Assembly: GCA_013389115.1 (NCBI GenBank)
Contig: JACADY010000015.1
Span: forward strand, 1 to 64,000
DNA length: 64,000 nt
From: Alphaproteobacteria bacterium
GTDB taxonomy: Bacteria > Pseudomonadota > Alphaproteobacteria > Micropepsales > Micropepsaceae
Direction: 5' to 3'
Shown in pieces: positions 63,664 through 64,000 of the stretch; within the stretch, counting starts at the first letter, position 1, and each line of letters starts with the position of its first letter. Under the pieces are notes generated by a model that saw only the letters and a list, made by a program, of their open reading frames with translations, did no database searches and had not been told where the DNA came from. The position numbers and the translations under genes are program-made.

Positions 63664-64000
63664 TCAGGCAGTTGCGTCTATAGCCTTACGCACGCCGCCG
63701 ACGGCGATTGCGATTTCATCCTCGCCGGCAATGAGGGGCGGCGCGATCGCGATCGTGTCGCCGGCGATGCGGATCATCAGGTTTTGATCAAAGAACGCAC
63801 GCTGAAGCAATTCATAGCCACGCTTGCCGGGCATGCCGGCGATGGGCTCAAGGTCGATCGCGGCCGCCATGCCGACATTGCGGATATCAAGGACAAAGGG
63901 CGCTCCCTTGAGCGCGTGAACCGCGTCCTCAAGCACCTTCTCCATCGATCCTGCCCGCTCGAACAGGCCCTCGTCGCGGTAGAGATCAAGGGTCGCAAGG
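63664..64000 (-). CDS. Class III aminotransferase, omega-amino acid--pyruvate type (5' end cut by window)
   Basis: C-terminal 111 codons of a PLP-dependent class III aminotransferase; the start lies beyond the window. Reading into the edge gives ATLDLYRDEGLFERAGSM ahead of the track's internal Met. IRNVGMAAAIDLEPIAGMPG, NLMIRIAGDTIAIAPPLIAG and the ending fit beta-alanine (omega-amino acid):pyruvate transaminases. The PLP-binding Lys is outside the window. Pairing with ald supports use of pyruvate as amino acceptor. Confidence 0.85.
   Translation of the reverse strand, partial: LATLDLYRDEGLFERAGSMEKVLEDAVHALKGAPFVLDIRNVGMAAAIDLEPIAGMPGKRGYELLQRAFFDQNLMIRIAGDTIAIAPPLIAGEDEIAIAVGGVRKAIDATA

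Noticed and set aside
62264-63787. 507-codon antisense ORF over ald
   Set aside because: Composition typical of reverse-frame high-GC sequence; ald on the minus strand is certain.

Overview
The window is high-GC chromosomal DNA from an alphaproteobacterium. I cannot name the genus. The evidence is the full aa3 oxidase assembly operon, a plant-type glutamate-cysteine ligase, the order ileS-lspA-BamF-M16-M16, DUF4170 and DUF2093 genes next to lipid A/Kdo genes, a TipF-like degenerate EAL protein, and dispersed palindromic intergenic repeats of the type common in this class. No rRNA, tRNA, CRISPR array, insertion sequence or prophage was seen. Almost every gene is a core or metabolic gene.

Layout. 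1-6015 (minus): aa3 cytochrome c oxidase operon ctaC-ctaD-ctaB-small protein-ctaG-ctaE-DUF983-SURF1 (SURF1 cut by the window edge). 6343-8683 (plus): tldD and an SPFH protein. 8972-10125 (minus): SCO and PCuAC copper chaperones that serve the oxidase. 10253-12447 (minus): rsmE followed by a glutamate-cysteine ligase gene whose frame is broken by one in-frame TGA. 12478-18862: ubiA, an enoyl-ACP reductase, an unknown membrane protein, an ETF-beta-type lysine methyltransferase, a polytopic OmpA-domain protein and a UbiD decarboxylase. 18867-20868: a 4Fe-4S/SCP2 fusion oxidoreductase divergent from a MarR regulator, with AT-rich palindromes between them. 20944-33042: MAPEG, pmbA, cysQ-like, DUF4170, then lipid A/Kdo genes (ABC exporter, DUF374 acyltransferase, waaA, lpxK, lpxL), and on the minus strand an M23 peptidase, DUF2093 and xseA. 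33113-42326: purD, two tandem LvaA/ACAD10/11-type kinase-like genes, a PAS histidine kinase, an ACAD10/11-like dehydrogenase, a LysR regulator and a DUF1329 protein. 42395-47371: tadA, an RsuA/RluB-type pseudouridine synthase, rsmD, mutL, pgi. 47464-56030: two M16 peptidases, bamF-like, lspA, ileS, ribF, maoC. 56201-64000: HAD hydrolase, TipF-like protein, glutathione peroxidase, OmpA lipoprotein, SDR, Crp-family regulator, alanine dehydrogenase and the end of an aminotransferase gene.

Functional themes: respiratory oxidase biogenesis including copper delivery; envelope biogenesis (lipid A/Kdo, BAM, lipoprotein processing, peptidoglycan hydrolase, OmpA proteins); translation and RNA modification; and acyl-CoA metabolism. 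The two kinase-like genes near an ACAD resemble a split version of the 4-hydroxyacyl-CoA phosphorylation/elimination pathway.

The most interesting points are the in-frame TGA at a conserved Trp codon of the glutamate-cysteine ligase, a dispersed palindromic repeat that has become part of the MarR coding sequence, the possible split 4-hydroxyacyl-CoA system, the 4Fe-4S/SCP2 fusion, and the mosaic repeats that fill most long intergenic gaps. I found no clearly new multi-gene defence or mobile system.
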